Shown: piece by piece, positions 15,952 through 25,140 of the stretch
Layout of the letters: each line of letters starts with the position of its first letter
How positions within the stretch are numbered: the first letter of the stretch is position 1
NCBI GenBank assembly: GCA_905233545.1
Contig: CAJOEV010000022.1
Span: 1-61,556 of the forward strand
Source of the DNA: an uncultured Eubacterium sp.
GTDB taxonomy: Bacteria; Bacillota; Clostridia; Oscillospirales; Acutalibacteraceae
Reading direction: 5' to 3'
Length of the DNA stretch: 61,556 nt
Program-made: the position numbers and the translations under genes
The notes under the pieces: model-generated
Seen by the model: the letters and a program-made list of their open reading frames with translations, nothing else
What the model was told of the DNA's origin: nothing
The model's database searches: none

Positions 15952-18939
15952 CTATTCAATAGGCTCGGCAAAAATTGAAAACTTTATGCCCTTAAGTGAA
16001 TTGAGCCTGTATTCCTTTGTAGGGAACGGTCCGCAGGCGCCCGAGCCGGCACCGAGCTGATAATAATCAAGATGAATACATGTTGTGTCGCAGAGCTTCA
16101 AATCCTCCTGATGCCCCGCCTTTGCACACTGCTGAGAAGTAAAACGGTCTGCCGAAAAAATTCTCTGACCCTCACAGAAAGTAAATCGCAGTCCTGCGCC
16201 GTTTTCATTTGTAAGCTCAGCATAGCGAACATCGCTGCGCATTCCGCTTTCCTGTGGTTTAATGTATTTTTCACGCATTTCATCAACTTTGCATTCATAA
16301 ACTCCGAGCATTGCATGTTCCTTATAATCGGGCAGATTAGGCATATCACCCAATCCGAAATACTTAACATTTTCGTATTCCGAGGGCATTTCAAGGGTTA
16401 ATCCAAACCGAGGAACAAACGGAATTTTCTTTGATTTAAGACACTCAACATCAATTCTTAAACTGCCGTCTATTCTGATTGAATATCTGATTCTTAGTTT
16501 CAGAAGCTGTTTTGATTTGAGTGTTACAAGCTTATATATACCCTCGATTACAAAAGCGTCGCTCTCGGTTGAAGTTTTAATTTTTTCACAAAGACAGAGC
16601 TTTTCGGAATCAAGAGCAAATTTGTTCCAAATCATCTGCAGTTTTCTGTCGTTATCAATCGGTGCTCTGAAAACACTTATGCCAAAACCGTTTGTACTGC
16701 CGAAGGGTGCGGAATTGATGAATTCATTTCCGTATTTACAGTAGCTTTCAACCTCACCCGTTTTCGTGTTGAAAACGAGCTCTCCGCCTTCAAATTCAAC
16801 AATCAGTTTTTTCTGACTTTTGATAACCTCGGGGGCTGTATCATAAACACAGTATTCATTAAACGCACCTTCGTAATTATAAATGTCTATCTGCTCAGAA
16901 GCAATTTCGAATTCACCGCTGAAATATCTGAAAATAACTGCGTCGCTTTCGCCAAATTCCAAAACTTCTTCAAATTTGCCCCTCGGCTCAATATCAATTT
17001 CAAATTCGCCGTTTCCCATTTCCTCGCCTTTTCTTCCGATGGCGTTCCATTTAACCTTAAATGAAGCATTTTTAAAGAAGAAAAGGTTTTTGAAAACAAA
17101 CTTTTCGCCGTCATATTCAGCCCTTACGGGGCGGTAGCAGTTTTTCACCTGATATGCACCTGAATGAGGAGTTCTGTCAGGGAAAAATAAGCCGTCAACA
17201 CAGAAATTGCCGTCATGCTTTTTCTCCTTATGGTCCCCGCCGTAGGTGTATTTATATCTTCCGTTTTCATGGTAAACAGCGTGGTCGGCAAACTCCCATA
17301 TACAGCCTCCCATCATATTATCTCCGCCGTAGAAAAACTGCATATATTCTTCAAGGTCGCCTGCACCAAGTCCCATTGCATGACAGTATTCACACATAAA
17401 AAACGGTTTTTGATAGTATTTTTTCGGCAAGCCCTGACCTGATGAAATCTTTGATGCAAGCTTGTGCCATGGATACATCATTGAAATAACATCATACGCA
17501 AAGCGCTTTGTCCTAACAACGCCCTCATAGTGAATCGGGATATCGCTGAGCTTCTTCAATTCTTCATAGCAATAATCCTGATTAAGATATCCCCAGGCTT
17601 CATTTCCGAGTGACCACATTGTTATTGAAGCGTGGTTTTTATCACGCTCAAACATTTTCAAAACCCTGTCCCAATATCTGTTTTGCCAATCGGGATTATG
17701 CGAACAGGCTTTTGGCTTGTGAAGCTCACTCTGACAGCCATGAGTTTCAATATCTGCCTCGTCAACAACATATATTCCGTATTCATCACATAAATCAAGG
17801 AATATCGGGTCGGGAGGATAGTGTGAAGTACGAACACAGTTAACGTTGAAATCCTTAAATATTTTTATATCCCGTTCCATATCCGCAGCGCTCATAACAT
17901 AGCCTTTTTCATGGTTTGTGTCGTGATGATTTACCCCGAGAAGCTTAATCGGCTTTCCGTTAAAAGTGAAAATGTTTCCAATTATTCTAACACGTTTAAA
18001 GCCAATCGGTCTTGAAATGCTTTCAATCGCTTCCCCGTCCTTTGAAAGAACTAAAACGAGCTTATACAGATTAGGAGTTTCGGCACTCCATTCATCAACA
18101 TCCAGTGCCTCAAATTCAATTGTTTCCTGTTCTGACTCTGTTTCAATGAATTTCGTAACTATCTCTTTATCCTTAAAAAAAAGACACGCTTTGATTTCAC
18201 ATTTTTCTATCAGCTTCAAATTCAGTTTCAGATTAAGATTATATGAAAAGTCATTATTAAAAACAGTTTCAGCCTGAAAATCATAAATAGAATTCTTTTC
18301 GGTTTTGTAGAGCAAAACATCGCGAAAGATTCCGTTGTTTCTGAACATATCCTGTGCTTCCAGATAGGTTCCGTTTGAAAACTTATGAACAACTGCAACT
18401 ATTTCATTTTTGCCTTCCTCAAGATATTCACTTATATCAAATTCGCTTGTGTTATGGCTCCCTTCACTGTAGCCGACATAGTTTGTGTTAACAAAAACAT
18501 CAAGCGCACCGGCAACACCGAGAAAACTTAGCGTATAGTTAAGGGATAAATCATTGATGTTTATATACTTTCTGTATATACCCGCCGAACAGTCCTTTGG
18601 TATTTCGGGAGGATTCGGTGTAAACATATATCGGGTGTTAAGATAGCACGGAGGCTCATATCCCGTAAACTGCCAGACGGACGGAACGGTTATTTTATCA
18701 AAACACTCCTTATCACTATACCATTCTTCGGGAATATCCTCACAGTTTTTATAATACTTGAAATCCCATTCACCGCTGAGAACATCAACCATTGAAGATG
18801 AATAGCGTTCATTTCTTATATTCGATTTTTCTTTTGCTTCATCGCCTTTAAAAGGAATGAAATATGAACGAGGTTTTAAAGTGTTTTTTTCGAACACTTC
18901 AAAATTACAGTAATTCCCGTTTTTAAGATGATACTTCAT
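15952..18939 (-). CDS. GH2 beta-galactosidase
   Basis: A LacZ-type enzyme that hydrolyses terminal beta-galactosides. The 995-residue protein has the GH2 sugar-binding and immunoglobulin-like domains (about 40-330), the TIM barrel (330-620) and the long C-terminal beta-galactosidase domain. E447 (SLGNEAWG) is the acid/base and E517 (FMCEYCHAMG) the nucleophile. It has no signal peptide and works in the cytoplasm. The ATG at 18939 has a GGAGG site 5 nt upstream; a TTG four codons earlier overlaps that site and is rejected. With the NahK-like kinase upstream, lacto- or galacto-N-biose-type or N-acetyllactosamine substrates are plausible. Confidence 0.9.
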   Translation of the reverse strand: MKYHLKNGNYCNFEVFEKNTLKPRSYFIPFKGDEAKEKSNIRNERYSSSMVDVLSGEWDFKYYKNCEDIPEEWYSDKECFDKITVPSVWQFTGYEPPCYLNTRYMFTPNPPEIPKDCSAGIYRKYININDLSLNYTLSFLGVAGALDVFVNTNYVGYSEGSHNTSEFDISEYLEEGKNEIVAVVHKFSNGTYLEAQDMFRNNGIFRDVLLYKTEKNSIYDFQAETVFNNDFSYNLNLKLNLKLIEKCEIKACLFFKDKEIVTKFIETESEQETIEFEALDVDEWSAETPNLYKLVLVLSKDGEAIESISRPIGFKRVRIIGNIFTFNGKPIKLLGVNHHDTNHEKGYVMSAADMERDIKIFKDFNVNCVRTSHYPPDPIFLDLCDEYGIYVVDEADIETHGCQSELHKPKACSHNPDWQNRYWDRVLKMFERDKNHASITMWSLGNEAWGYLNQDYCYEELKKLSDIPIHYEGVVRTKRFAYDVISMMYPWHKLASKISSGQGLPKKYYQKPFFMCEYCHAMGLGAGDLEEYMQFFYGGDNMMGGCIWEFADHAVYHENGRYKYTYGGDHKEKKHDGNFCVDGLFFPDRTPHSGAYQVKNCYRPVRAEYDGEKFVFKNLFFFKNASFKVKWNAIGRKGEEMGNGEFEIDIEPRGKFEEVLEFGESDAVIFRYFSGEFEIASEQIDIYNYEGAFNEYCVYDTAPEVIKSQKKLIVEFEGGELVFNTKTGEVESYCKYGNEFINSAPFGSTNGFGISVFRAPIDNDRKLQMIWNKFALDSEKLCLCEKIKTSTESDAFVIEGIYKLVTLKSKQLLKLRIRYSIRIDGSLRIDVECLKSKKIPFVPRFGLTLEMPSEYENVKYFGLGDMPNLPDYKEHAMLGVYECKVDEMREKYIKPQESGMRSDVRYAELTNENGAGLRFTFCEGQRIFSADRFTSQQCAKAGHQEDLKLCDTTCIHLDYYQLGAGSGACGPFPTKEYRLNSLKGIKFSIFAEPIE

Positions 18940-18958
18940 AATATCCTCCAAAAATAAA

Positions 18959-18980
18959 GGAAGGGTACGGAGACCCTCCC
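18959..18980 (-). terminator. Weak intercistronic hairpin
   Basis: Minus-strand stem GGGAGGGT/ACCCTTCC with one G-U pair, followed by TTTATTTTT. It lies between nahK and the GH2 gene and could reduce downstream transcription. Confidence 0.45.
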
Positions 18981-18990
18981 CAAGACTATA

Positions 18991-20085
18991 TTAAATCGAC
19001 TTAATAATTTCTTCCATTTCGCTCATATGCTCTTCCATGCTCAAAGCCAGTTTCATCTGGTTTCTTGCACGGACAAGATTATGCTCGGAATAATTTGTTT
19101 TGAAATATACATCCCCGTTCAGATAATCGGTTAAAAATCGCATAACAAGCTCCGTTGTCAAAAGCCATGCCGAAAAAGCGAGATAATCCTTTTCGCACTG
19201 ATTAAGAGTATCACCGCATTCGCTGAGAAATCCCTCGGCAAATGCTTTGAAATATTCAAGATTAATGCCCACCTTCGATAAATCGGGTTCATCATCAAGC
19301 GCTGTATTAGCACCGAAACGAATTGCATCACCGAAATCATAGAGCGCAAGTCCGGGCATAACAGTATCAAGGTCAATAACGCATACACATTCCAGCGTTT
19401 TTTCATCAAACATAACGTTGTTGAGCTTTGTATCGTTATGAGTAACTCTTAAAGGAAGCTTATTCTCATTAATCAAATCAACAAGAATGCTCATTTTATC
19501 TTTTCTGCTTTTGATGAATTCTATAACATCCTGACAGTTCTGCGCTCTGTTTTCAACATCCATTTCAAGTGAAGGAATAAACTCATTTTCATAGCGCCAT
19601 ATTGTGTTATGGAAATTCTCGATTGTTTCATAGAGCGAATCAGCATCGAAATCGCCGAGCATTTTCTGAAAACGTCCGAAAGCAATTCCGCTTGATTTAA
19701 ACAGCTCAGGAGTTTCTGCATAATCAAAGCTTATGCTGTCTTTAACAAAAACATATGCGCGGTAAAAAGAACCGTCGGCACAGCGGTAATAATTAGCACC
19801 GTCAACAGTTTTGATAAAGTGCAGAGTTTCCCTGTTTTCGTCACCGCCGTTTTCTCTTATATACTTTCTAAGATACGATGTTACGGCAAAAACATTGTCC
19901 ATAAGCTCGTCAACATTTTTAAACACTCCGTTGTTGACCTTCTGAACAACATACTTAACTTCTTCGTCCCCTGCTCTGTATTTTGCTATGTATGTTTTAT
20001 TGATATGACCCGAACCGAATTCCTTAACTGAAACAAAATCACCGTCGAAAGCAAAATTGTTCAGCGCTTCTCTTAATTCTTCCAT
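18991..20085 (-). CDS. nahK: N-acetylhexosamine 1-kinase-like phosphotransferase
   Basis: An aminoglycoside-phosphotransferase-fold kinase. NahK phosphorylates N-acetylglucosamine or N-acetylgalactosamine at C1 in the lacto-N-biose/galacto-N-biose pathway. The 364-residue protein has the catalytic loop THNDTKLNNVMFD near residue 215 and the metal-binding VIDLDTVMPGLALYDFGDAIR near 235, which closely follow the bifidobacterial NahK pattern as I recall it. It is the first gene of the operon with GH2 and the MFS carrier. The usual partners (GH112 phosphorylase, galT, galE) are not in the window, so the substrate could be another sugar. Confidence 0.75.
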   Translation of the reverse strand: MEELREALNNFAFDGDFVSVKEFGSGHINKTYIAKYRAGDEEVKYVVQKVNNGVFKNVDELMDNVFAVTSYLRKYIRENGGDENRETLHFIKTVDGANYYRCADGSFYRAYVFVKDSISFDYAETPELFKSSGIAFGRFQKMLGDFDADSLYETIENFHNTIWRYENEFIPSLEMDVENRAQNCQDVIEFIKSRKDKMSILVDLINENKLPLRVTHNDTKLNNVMFDEKTLECVCVIDLDTVMPGLALYDFGDAIRFGANTALDDEPDLSKVGINLEYFKAFAEGFLSECGDTLNQCEKDYLAFSAWLLTTELVMRFLTDYLNGDVYFKTNYSEHNLVRARNQMKLALSMEEHMSEMEEIIKSI

Positions 20086-20114
20086 AATCTTTCTCTTTTC
20101 ATCTTATTATTGAT

Positions 20115-20143
20115 ATAATAACACATATCGTAAAAATAATCAA
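20115..20143 (-). promoter_or_regulatory. Promoter of the nahK operon
   Basis: Minus-strand TTGATT, 17-nt spacer and TATTAT with an extended TG. It lies 30 bp upstream of nahK in a short divergent region. Confidence 0.6.
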
Positions 20144-20152
20144 ATATATAAG

Positions 20153-20181
20153 TTGAAAAAAGAATTGATATAGTGTAAGAT
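20153..20181 (+). promoter_or_regulatory. Possible promoter of the flavodiiron gene
   Basis: TTGAAA (20153-20158), 17-nt spacer, TAAGAT (20176-20181). The ribosome-binding site AAAGGAG follows before the ATG at 20211. Confidence 0.45.
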
Positions 20182-20210
20182 AAAGAAAACAAAAGCAAAA
20201 GGAGTAATTT

Positions 20211-21374
20211 ATGGATATCAAAATTTCAGACAGCATTAAATATATCGGAGTGAATGATTACGATATTGACCTTTTTGAATCACAGTATATGCTTGAAAAA
20301 GGAATGGCTTATAACTCTTATATTATCTTTGATGAAAAGATTGCAATCTGTGATTCAGTGGACAAAATCGCAATCGAAAGATGGATGAATAATATTGATG
20401 AAGCGCTCGGCGGCAAGACCCCCGATTATCTCATCGTTCACCATCTTGAGCCCGACCACTCAGCAGGAATTGAAGCGCTTGCAGAAAAATTCGAAAACCT
20501 TAAAATTGTTATCTCAACAGGTGCGCTCAGAATGTTCCCGCAGTTTTGCACAGTTGACCCCGCAAGAGTTATTGCAGTCAAAGAAGGTGAAGAGCTTTCC
20601 CTTGGTGAGCACACATTAACTTTCTATATGGCTCCTATGGTTCACTGGCCCGAAGTTATGGTTTCATACGACAGCAAGGATAAGGTTCTTTTCTCTGCAG
20701 ACGCATTCGGAAAATTCGGAACAGTTGATGCCGATGAGAGCTGGAGCTGTGAAGCAAGAAGATACTATTTCAATATTGTCGGCAAATACGGCAAGCAGGT
20801 TCAGGCGCTTCTTGCAAAGGCGGCTAAGCTTGATATTCAGACAATATGTCCTCTTCACGGTCCTATTCTTACAGATACTATTCCCGAAGTTGTTAAGCTC
20901 TATGACACATGGTCAAAATACGAACCTGAGGACAGGGGTGTTTTCATTGCTGTTGCATCAATTCACGGCAACACACTCGGCGCAGCTGAAAAGATGAAAG
21001 AAATCCTTGAAGCAAAGGGCTGTCCCAGAGTTGCTATGGCGGACCTTTCAAGGGACGATATTGCAGAATGCGTTGAAGACGGATTCCGCCACAGTGTTCT
21101 TCTCTGTATGGCTTCAAGCTATGACGCAGGCGTTTTTGCACCGATGGCAGACTATCTTCACCACCTTCAGGTTAAAACCTTCCAGAACAGAACAGTAGCA
21201 CTTGTTGAGAACACATCATGGGCTCCGAGCGCGCTCAGAACAATGAAGTCAGAATTCGAGAAGATGAGCAATATAACCGTTCTTGATAAAACCGTTTCAA
21301 TCAAAACAAGAGTAACCCCGCAGAACATCAAAGAGCTTGAAGAGCTTGCTGATGAAATAATCAAAAACATTTAG
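20211..21374 (+). CDS. Flavodiiron protein (FprA family)
   Basis: A cytoplasmic A-type flavoprotein that reduces O2 to water, or NO to N2O, protecting anaerobes. The 387-residue protein has a metallo-beta-lactamase-like diiron domain with H78-x-E80-x-D82-H83 (VHHLEPDHS), later His ligands (APMVHWPEV, CPLHGP), and a C-terminal flavodoxin domain from about residue 250 (IAVASIHGNT phosphate loop). There is no extra rubredoxin domain, so electrons must come from separate carriers. It is followed by a flavin reductase gene, the gene pair known from Moorella fprA-hrb. Confidence 0.9.
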   Translation: MDIKISDSIKYIGVNDYDIDLFESQYMLEKGMAYNSYIIFDEKIAICDSVDKIAIERWMNNIDEALGGKTPDYLIVHHLEPDHSAGIEALAEKFENLKIVISTGALRMFPQFCTVDPARVIAVKEGEELSLGEHTLTFYMAPMVHWPEVMVSYDSKDKVLFSADAFGKFGTVDADESWSCEARRYYFNIVGKYGKQVQALLAKAAKLDIQTICPLHGPILTDTIPEVVKLYDTWSKYEPEDRGVFIAVASIHGNTLGAAEKMKEILEAKGCPRVAMADLSRDDIAECVEDGFRHSVLLCMASSYDAGVFAPMADYLHHLQVKTFQNRTVALVENTSWAPSALRTMKSEFEKMSNITVLDKTVSIKTRVTPQNIKELEELADEIIKNI

Positions 21375-21401
21375 AGTTGCGAGTTCCGGGTTTCGGTTAT
21401 T
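21374..21401. repeat. Heptamer tract (GAGTTGC type)
   Basis: Four degenerate 7-bp units (GAGTTGC, GAGTTCC, GGGTTTC, GGTTATT) start inside the fprA stop codon. Confidence 0.6.
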
Positions 21402-21444
21402 CGCTGCGCACAAACAATCAGATTAATTTATGGAGTGAAAAATT

Positions 21445-21948
21445 ATGAACGAATGGGCATTAACCAAACTTTCCTACGGCGTTTACATTGTTACAACATG
21501 GGCGGATGAAGGCAAGCCGACAGGCTGTACTGCCAACTCAGCAATGCAGGTTACTGCAGTTCCGCCGACTATTGCAGTTTCAATCAACCACGATAACTTC
21601 ACAAATGAATGTATTAAAAAATCAGGAAGATTTGCAATCAACATTCTCGGTGAAAACAGCAAACCGATGAACATCGGAACCTTCGGTTTCAGAAGCGGAA
21701 GAGATTTTAACAAATTCAGCGAAATTCCGCCGCTCAAAAACTATATGCCGATTATTGATGATGCGGTTGCTTATGTCACCTGCAAGGTAATCAACTCAAT
21801 GGAGAGCGAAACACACACGGTATTCCTCGGCGAGGTTACTGACTGTGATATTCTCAGTGAGGATAACCCAATGACATATGCTTATTATCATAAGGTCATC
21901 AAAGGCAAGGCTCCGAAAACAGCACCGACATATATTGAAGAAAAATAG
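21445..21948 (+). CDS. Flavin reductase-like FMN-binding protein
   Basis: The 167-residue split-barrel protein (YGVYIVTTWADEGKPTGCTANSAMQVTAVPP at the N-terminus, of which YGVYIVTT and TGCTANS are the flavin-binding parts) matches the flavin reductase domain of high-molecular-weight rubredoxin (Hrb), which passes electrons from NAD(P)H to the flavodiiron protein. In Hrb a rubredoxin domain follows the segment GKAPKTAPTY; here the chain stops at that place (APTYIEEK). The start has a GGAG site. Co-transcription with the flavodiiron gene is likely (70-bp gap). Confidence 0.82.
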   Translation: MNEWALTKLSYGVYIVTTWADEGKPTGCTANSAMQVTAVPPTIAVSINHDNFTNECIKKSGRFAINILGENSKPMNIGTFGFRSGRDFNKFSEIPPLKNYMPIIDDAVAYVTCKVINSMESETHTVFLGEVTDCDILSEDNPMTYAYYHKVIKGKAPKTAPTYIEEK

Positions 21949-21957
21949 AAACATAGT

Positions 21958-21993
21958 AAAAAGCAGTTTCACAAAAAGTGAAACTGCTTTTTT
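21958..21993 (+). terminator. Intrinsic terminator
   Basis: Perfect stem AAAAAGCAGTTTCAC/GTGAAACTGCTTTTT with a 5-nt loop and T-run. It serves the flavodiiron operon and, on the other strand, the convergent permease gene. Confidence 0.92.
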
Positions 21994-21997
21994 TGTT

Positions 21998-23248
21998 TTA
22001 TTCACTTCTAAGTGCGTCAATCGGACTTAGTTTTGCTGCTTTTCTTGCGGGATAGATTCCGAAGAAAAGTCCTGTTCCGCTTGAGAAAGCGAGTGCTATA
22101 AGAATCAGCCAGATGCTTATCTTCGGCTGTATATCAATCACGGCGCAGGCACCGAACGCTCCCGCGACGCCGAACAGTACTCCGATGAGTCCGCCAATTA
22201 AGCAGAGGATAACCGACTCGGTTAAGAACTGCATTGTTATAACTCCCGTTTTGGCGCCAAGCGATTTTCGTATGCCTATTTCCCTCGTTCGCTCCGTTAC
22301 CGAAACAAGCATAATATTCATAACGCCGATACCGCCGACAATAAGTGAAATTGCGCCGACACCTGCAATGAATATTGTCAAGACTTTCATAACTATGTCA
22401 ACAATTTCAATATATGTTGCCATATTCTGAGCGGTGTACATTCCCTTTTCATAATTGCTGTGTGCCGCTTTAAGATAGTTAACGGTTGCGTTTCCTACAG
22501 CGTCGTAGTCCATTCCCTCTTTTGCGATAACAAAAACACTTGAAAGGTTTGTTCCGCTTCCCGTTATCTGAGTTAAAGTCGTACATGGCATAAAGAGTGC
22601 AATTAAAGGCTTATCGGAAGAAGATTTGAGCATATTTGAAACGCCGCCTCCGCCTCCGAGAGAGCTTGCCATTGTGTCAACATTTGCAACGCCGCAAACC
22701 TTTATGTTCATTGACTTTCCGCTTGATGAAACAGTTATTGTTTCATTTGTTGCATCCTCATATCCGAAAACAGTTTTTGCGGATTCAACGCCCATAACTG
22801 CAACGGGAGAATTTGCTTCGTATTCCTCATCGGTAAAGAAACGCCCATAGTTGCAGGTGTTGGTTAACGCAAACTGAACGTCGCTGTTTACGCCTACCAT
22901 CATAACGGTTGCTTCGGTTGCGGTTTTATTGACAACCGCTCTTCCGAAGCCCATCAGCATCGGTGAGCAGCGTTCAACACCCTCAACCTTATTCTTAATA
23001 TTTGCAACATCCTCAAGTGTAATATAATCACTTTCGCTTGCCTGGGTTTCATCAACGCTTACAAGAACCGCATTTGAGCCCATATCCTGAATAAGCCCGA
23101 CTATGTAGTCCCTTACTCCCGTTCCTGCACCGACAATCATAATAACCGATGTAATACCGATTATAATGCCGAGCATCGTAAGCAAAGAGCGCATCCAGTT
23201 AGCTTTAATACACTTGATAGCAATTTTTAAGCTTTCTGTTATATTCAC
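21998..23248 (-). CDS. MacB/FtsX-type ABC transporter permease
   Basis: The 416-residue protein has an N-terminal helix (about 20-42), a large extracytoplasmic MacB-type domain (45-280) and three C-terminal helices (near 285-310, 330-360, 375-400) with the conserved ERTREIGIRKSLGA coupling segment. Such permeases pair with an ATPase and a membrane fusion protein to export peptides, antibiotics or lipids, or to act on cell envelopes. The fusion protein gene is directly upstream, but no ATPase gene lies in the window. Ribosome-binding site AGAGG before the ATG. Confidence 0.85.
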   Translation of the reverse strand: MNITESLKIAIKCIKANWMRSLLTMLGIIIGITSVIMIVGAGTGVRDYIVGLIQDMGSNAVLVSVDETQASESDYITLEDVANIKNKVEGVERCSPMLMGFGRAVVNKTATEATVMMVGVNSDVQFALTNTCNYGRFFTDEEYEANSPVAVMGVESAKTVFGYEDATNETITVSSSGKSMNIKVCGVANVDTMASSLGGGGGVSNMLKSSSDKPLIALFMPCTTLTQITGSGTNLSSVFVIAKEGMDYDAVGNATVNYLKAAHSNYEKGMYTAQNMATYIEIVDIVMKVLTIFIAGVGAISLIVGGIGVMNIMLVSVTERTREIGIRKSLGAKTGVITMQFLTESVILCLIGGLIGVLFGVAGAFGACAVIDIQPKISIWLILIALAFSSGTGLFFGIYPARKAAKLSPIDALRSE

Positions 23249-23325
23249 TGAATTACCTCTTGGTTTAAGCAGAACAAAACGAATCCTGAGCCTGTTTGAA
23301 ACAACAGATTCGCCTTATTTCAGCC

Positions 23326-25000
23326 TTAGTTTACTCGTACTTTGAAAGATTCCTCTTCATAATCAGAAGCGGGTGTTGAAACAATCTTATCTCCTATGGA
23401 TAGTCCGCTCTTGATTTCATATGCTGTATCCGAGGTTGCACCGGTTTCAATCTTTGTTTTGGTTACGGTTTCCTCTTCCTCGTCATATTTATATACATAA
23501 GTTCCCTCTTTTTCGAGAGCTATTGATTCAATCGGAACTGTCGGTACGCCGCTGAATGAGCCTGTTTTAATTTCAACGCTTGCTTCAAAGCCTGCAATAA
23601 TATTATCATCGGGCTCGAAAACCTTAACAACACATTCAACGCCTGCACCTGAATCGGTGAGTGATGAAAGACCGCTGATACCAGCCATTGAGCCAACGGA
23701 ATCAAGAAGTGAATTCGATGATTTTCCTGTTGCTGTCGGAGCAATGCTTACAATCTCACCCTTATATGTTCCGTATGCCGATTTAATTGTTGCGGGCATT
23801 CCGATAGCTACCTTATGAACATCATATTCACCCAGTGAGATATTAACCGAAAGCTCACCGAGATTTTCAATCTTTATTCCTGTCTGAAGAGCCGAGGTCT
23901 GCTGACCGGGTTCAATACCGCATTCGGTAACAATACCGCTTATTGAAGCAACCCAGCCTGCTTTGAGCTCGCCCTGAGCCTTTTTGAGTGTTTCAAGAGC
24001 GCTCTTTGAGGAGTTCATAACCTGCTTCTGTGCATTGACAACGGACTGATTTGAACCAACGCTGAAGAGCTCTCTTTCAGCATATAAAGCTGCAAGCTGA
24101 AGCTCAACGCTTGTTAATTGAACATTATCCTCTTCGGCAATTGCCTTTCCGATTGAAGCCCAGTCAACACTTCTTACTGCTGCTTCAATTGTTTCAACAA
24201 CAACACCGCTGTCGAGAATGAGCTTTGTTTCATCAATGAGTCCCTTCTGGATTGAATCGGCAATCGCGTCGCCGACTGCAGCAGCAATTGCATCTGCACT
24301 GTACTGACCCGTTGCTATCTCATCAGCAATTGTCTGCATGGCGATTCTTGTAAGCTCGTTTGTTGTTTCAATATCGTCAGTTAAAGAATTGATTGTTGCA
24401 ACAAGATCTGATAAAGCCTCAGCCATACCGTCAAGTGTTGCAGGATATGTTTTTCCTGCCGACGTTTCTCTTTTTGTCGTTGATGAAGTTGAAATAGGAC
24501 GGCGGGATGTAGTTTCTCTTTTGGTAGTTGTGGTTGTTACCCTTTTGGTAGTTGTCTTTTTCTTGGTTGTTGTAGTTGTTTTAGTCTTTTTCTCAAGTTT
24601 TTTCTTCTGCTTTTCAAGAGCCTTTATTCTCTTTTTCGCAGCAGCAAGCTTTTTTTGAGAATCATTCTGAGATTTGACAGCATTGTTATATGCTGTTACG
24701 GAATCATTATATGTAACCTGCAGTGACTTAATCTGGTCGTCGAGTTCATCGGTGTTGAAGGTTGCAAGCTTGTCGCCTTTTTTAACTTTGTCGCCAACCT
24801 TAACAAAAACCTCATTGCATGTTGCAATTGTTGCAGCACTGTATTCACGGCTTGTTTGTTCCGATTGTTGCGAGAGTAACAACAGGGGTTTTGTTTTTCT
24901 CTCTTATTGCAAAAATAGAACCAACAATAATTGCAAGAACAAGAACAATGCAAATCGGAATGATTATTTTCATTTTTTTGCTTTTCTTTACGGTTGCCAT
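23326..25000 (-). pseudogene. HlyD/MacA-like membrane fusion protein, frame disrupted
   Basis: A first segment (ATG at 25000, 51 residues) carries a membrane anchor (KIIIPICIVLVLAIIVGSIF) and ends at TGA 24845-24847. The rest of the protein, from about REYSAATIATCNEVFVKVGDKVKKGD, continues in another frame to 23326. Both parts are needed for a biotinyl-lipoyl fold plus coiled coil, so one gene is broken near 24850. The second part has a Thr/Lys-rich stretch, a long helical hairpin and the beta-barrel domains of the MacA/HlyD family. A good promoter and a ribosome-binding site (GAGG) remain. The cause may be sequence error, or it may be a real recent mutation. Confidence 0.75.
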
Positions 25001-25056
25001 AGTTAAAACCTCATAAACTTGTATATTATTCTATATAATTATAATTAGACATACTA

Positions 25057-25085
25057 AGTATAGTGCTAAACGCCTACAATGTCAA
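25057..25085 (-). promoter_or_regulatory. Sigma-A promoter of the fusion protein-permease operon
   Basis: Minus-strand TTGACA (25085-25080), 17-nt spacer, TATACT (25062-25057). Confidence 0.8.
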
Positions 25086-25100
25086 TATTCTTTTTTAAAA

Positions 25101-25137
25101 AATACACAGAGTTAATACAAAATTAACTCTGTGTATT
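25101..25137 (-). terminator. Intrinsic terminator of the LRR gene
   Basis: Perfect 16-bp stem AATACACAGAGTTAAT/ATTAACTCTGTGTATT with a short loop, then a T-rich tail on the minus strand. Confidence 0.9.
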
Positions 25138-25140
25138 AAT

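Noticed and set aside
20086-20210. Riboswitch in the nahK-flavodiiron divergent region
   Set aside because: The 125-bp gap is filled by two promoters and ribosome-binding sites; no conserved aptamer-like structure is visible.
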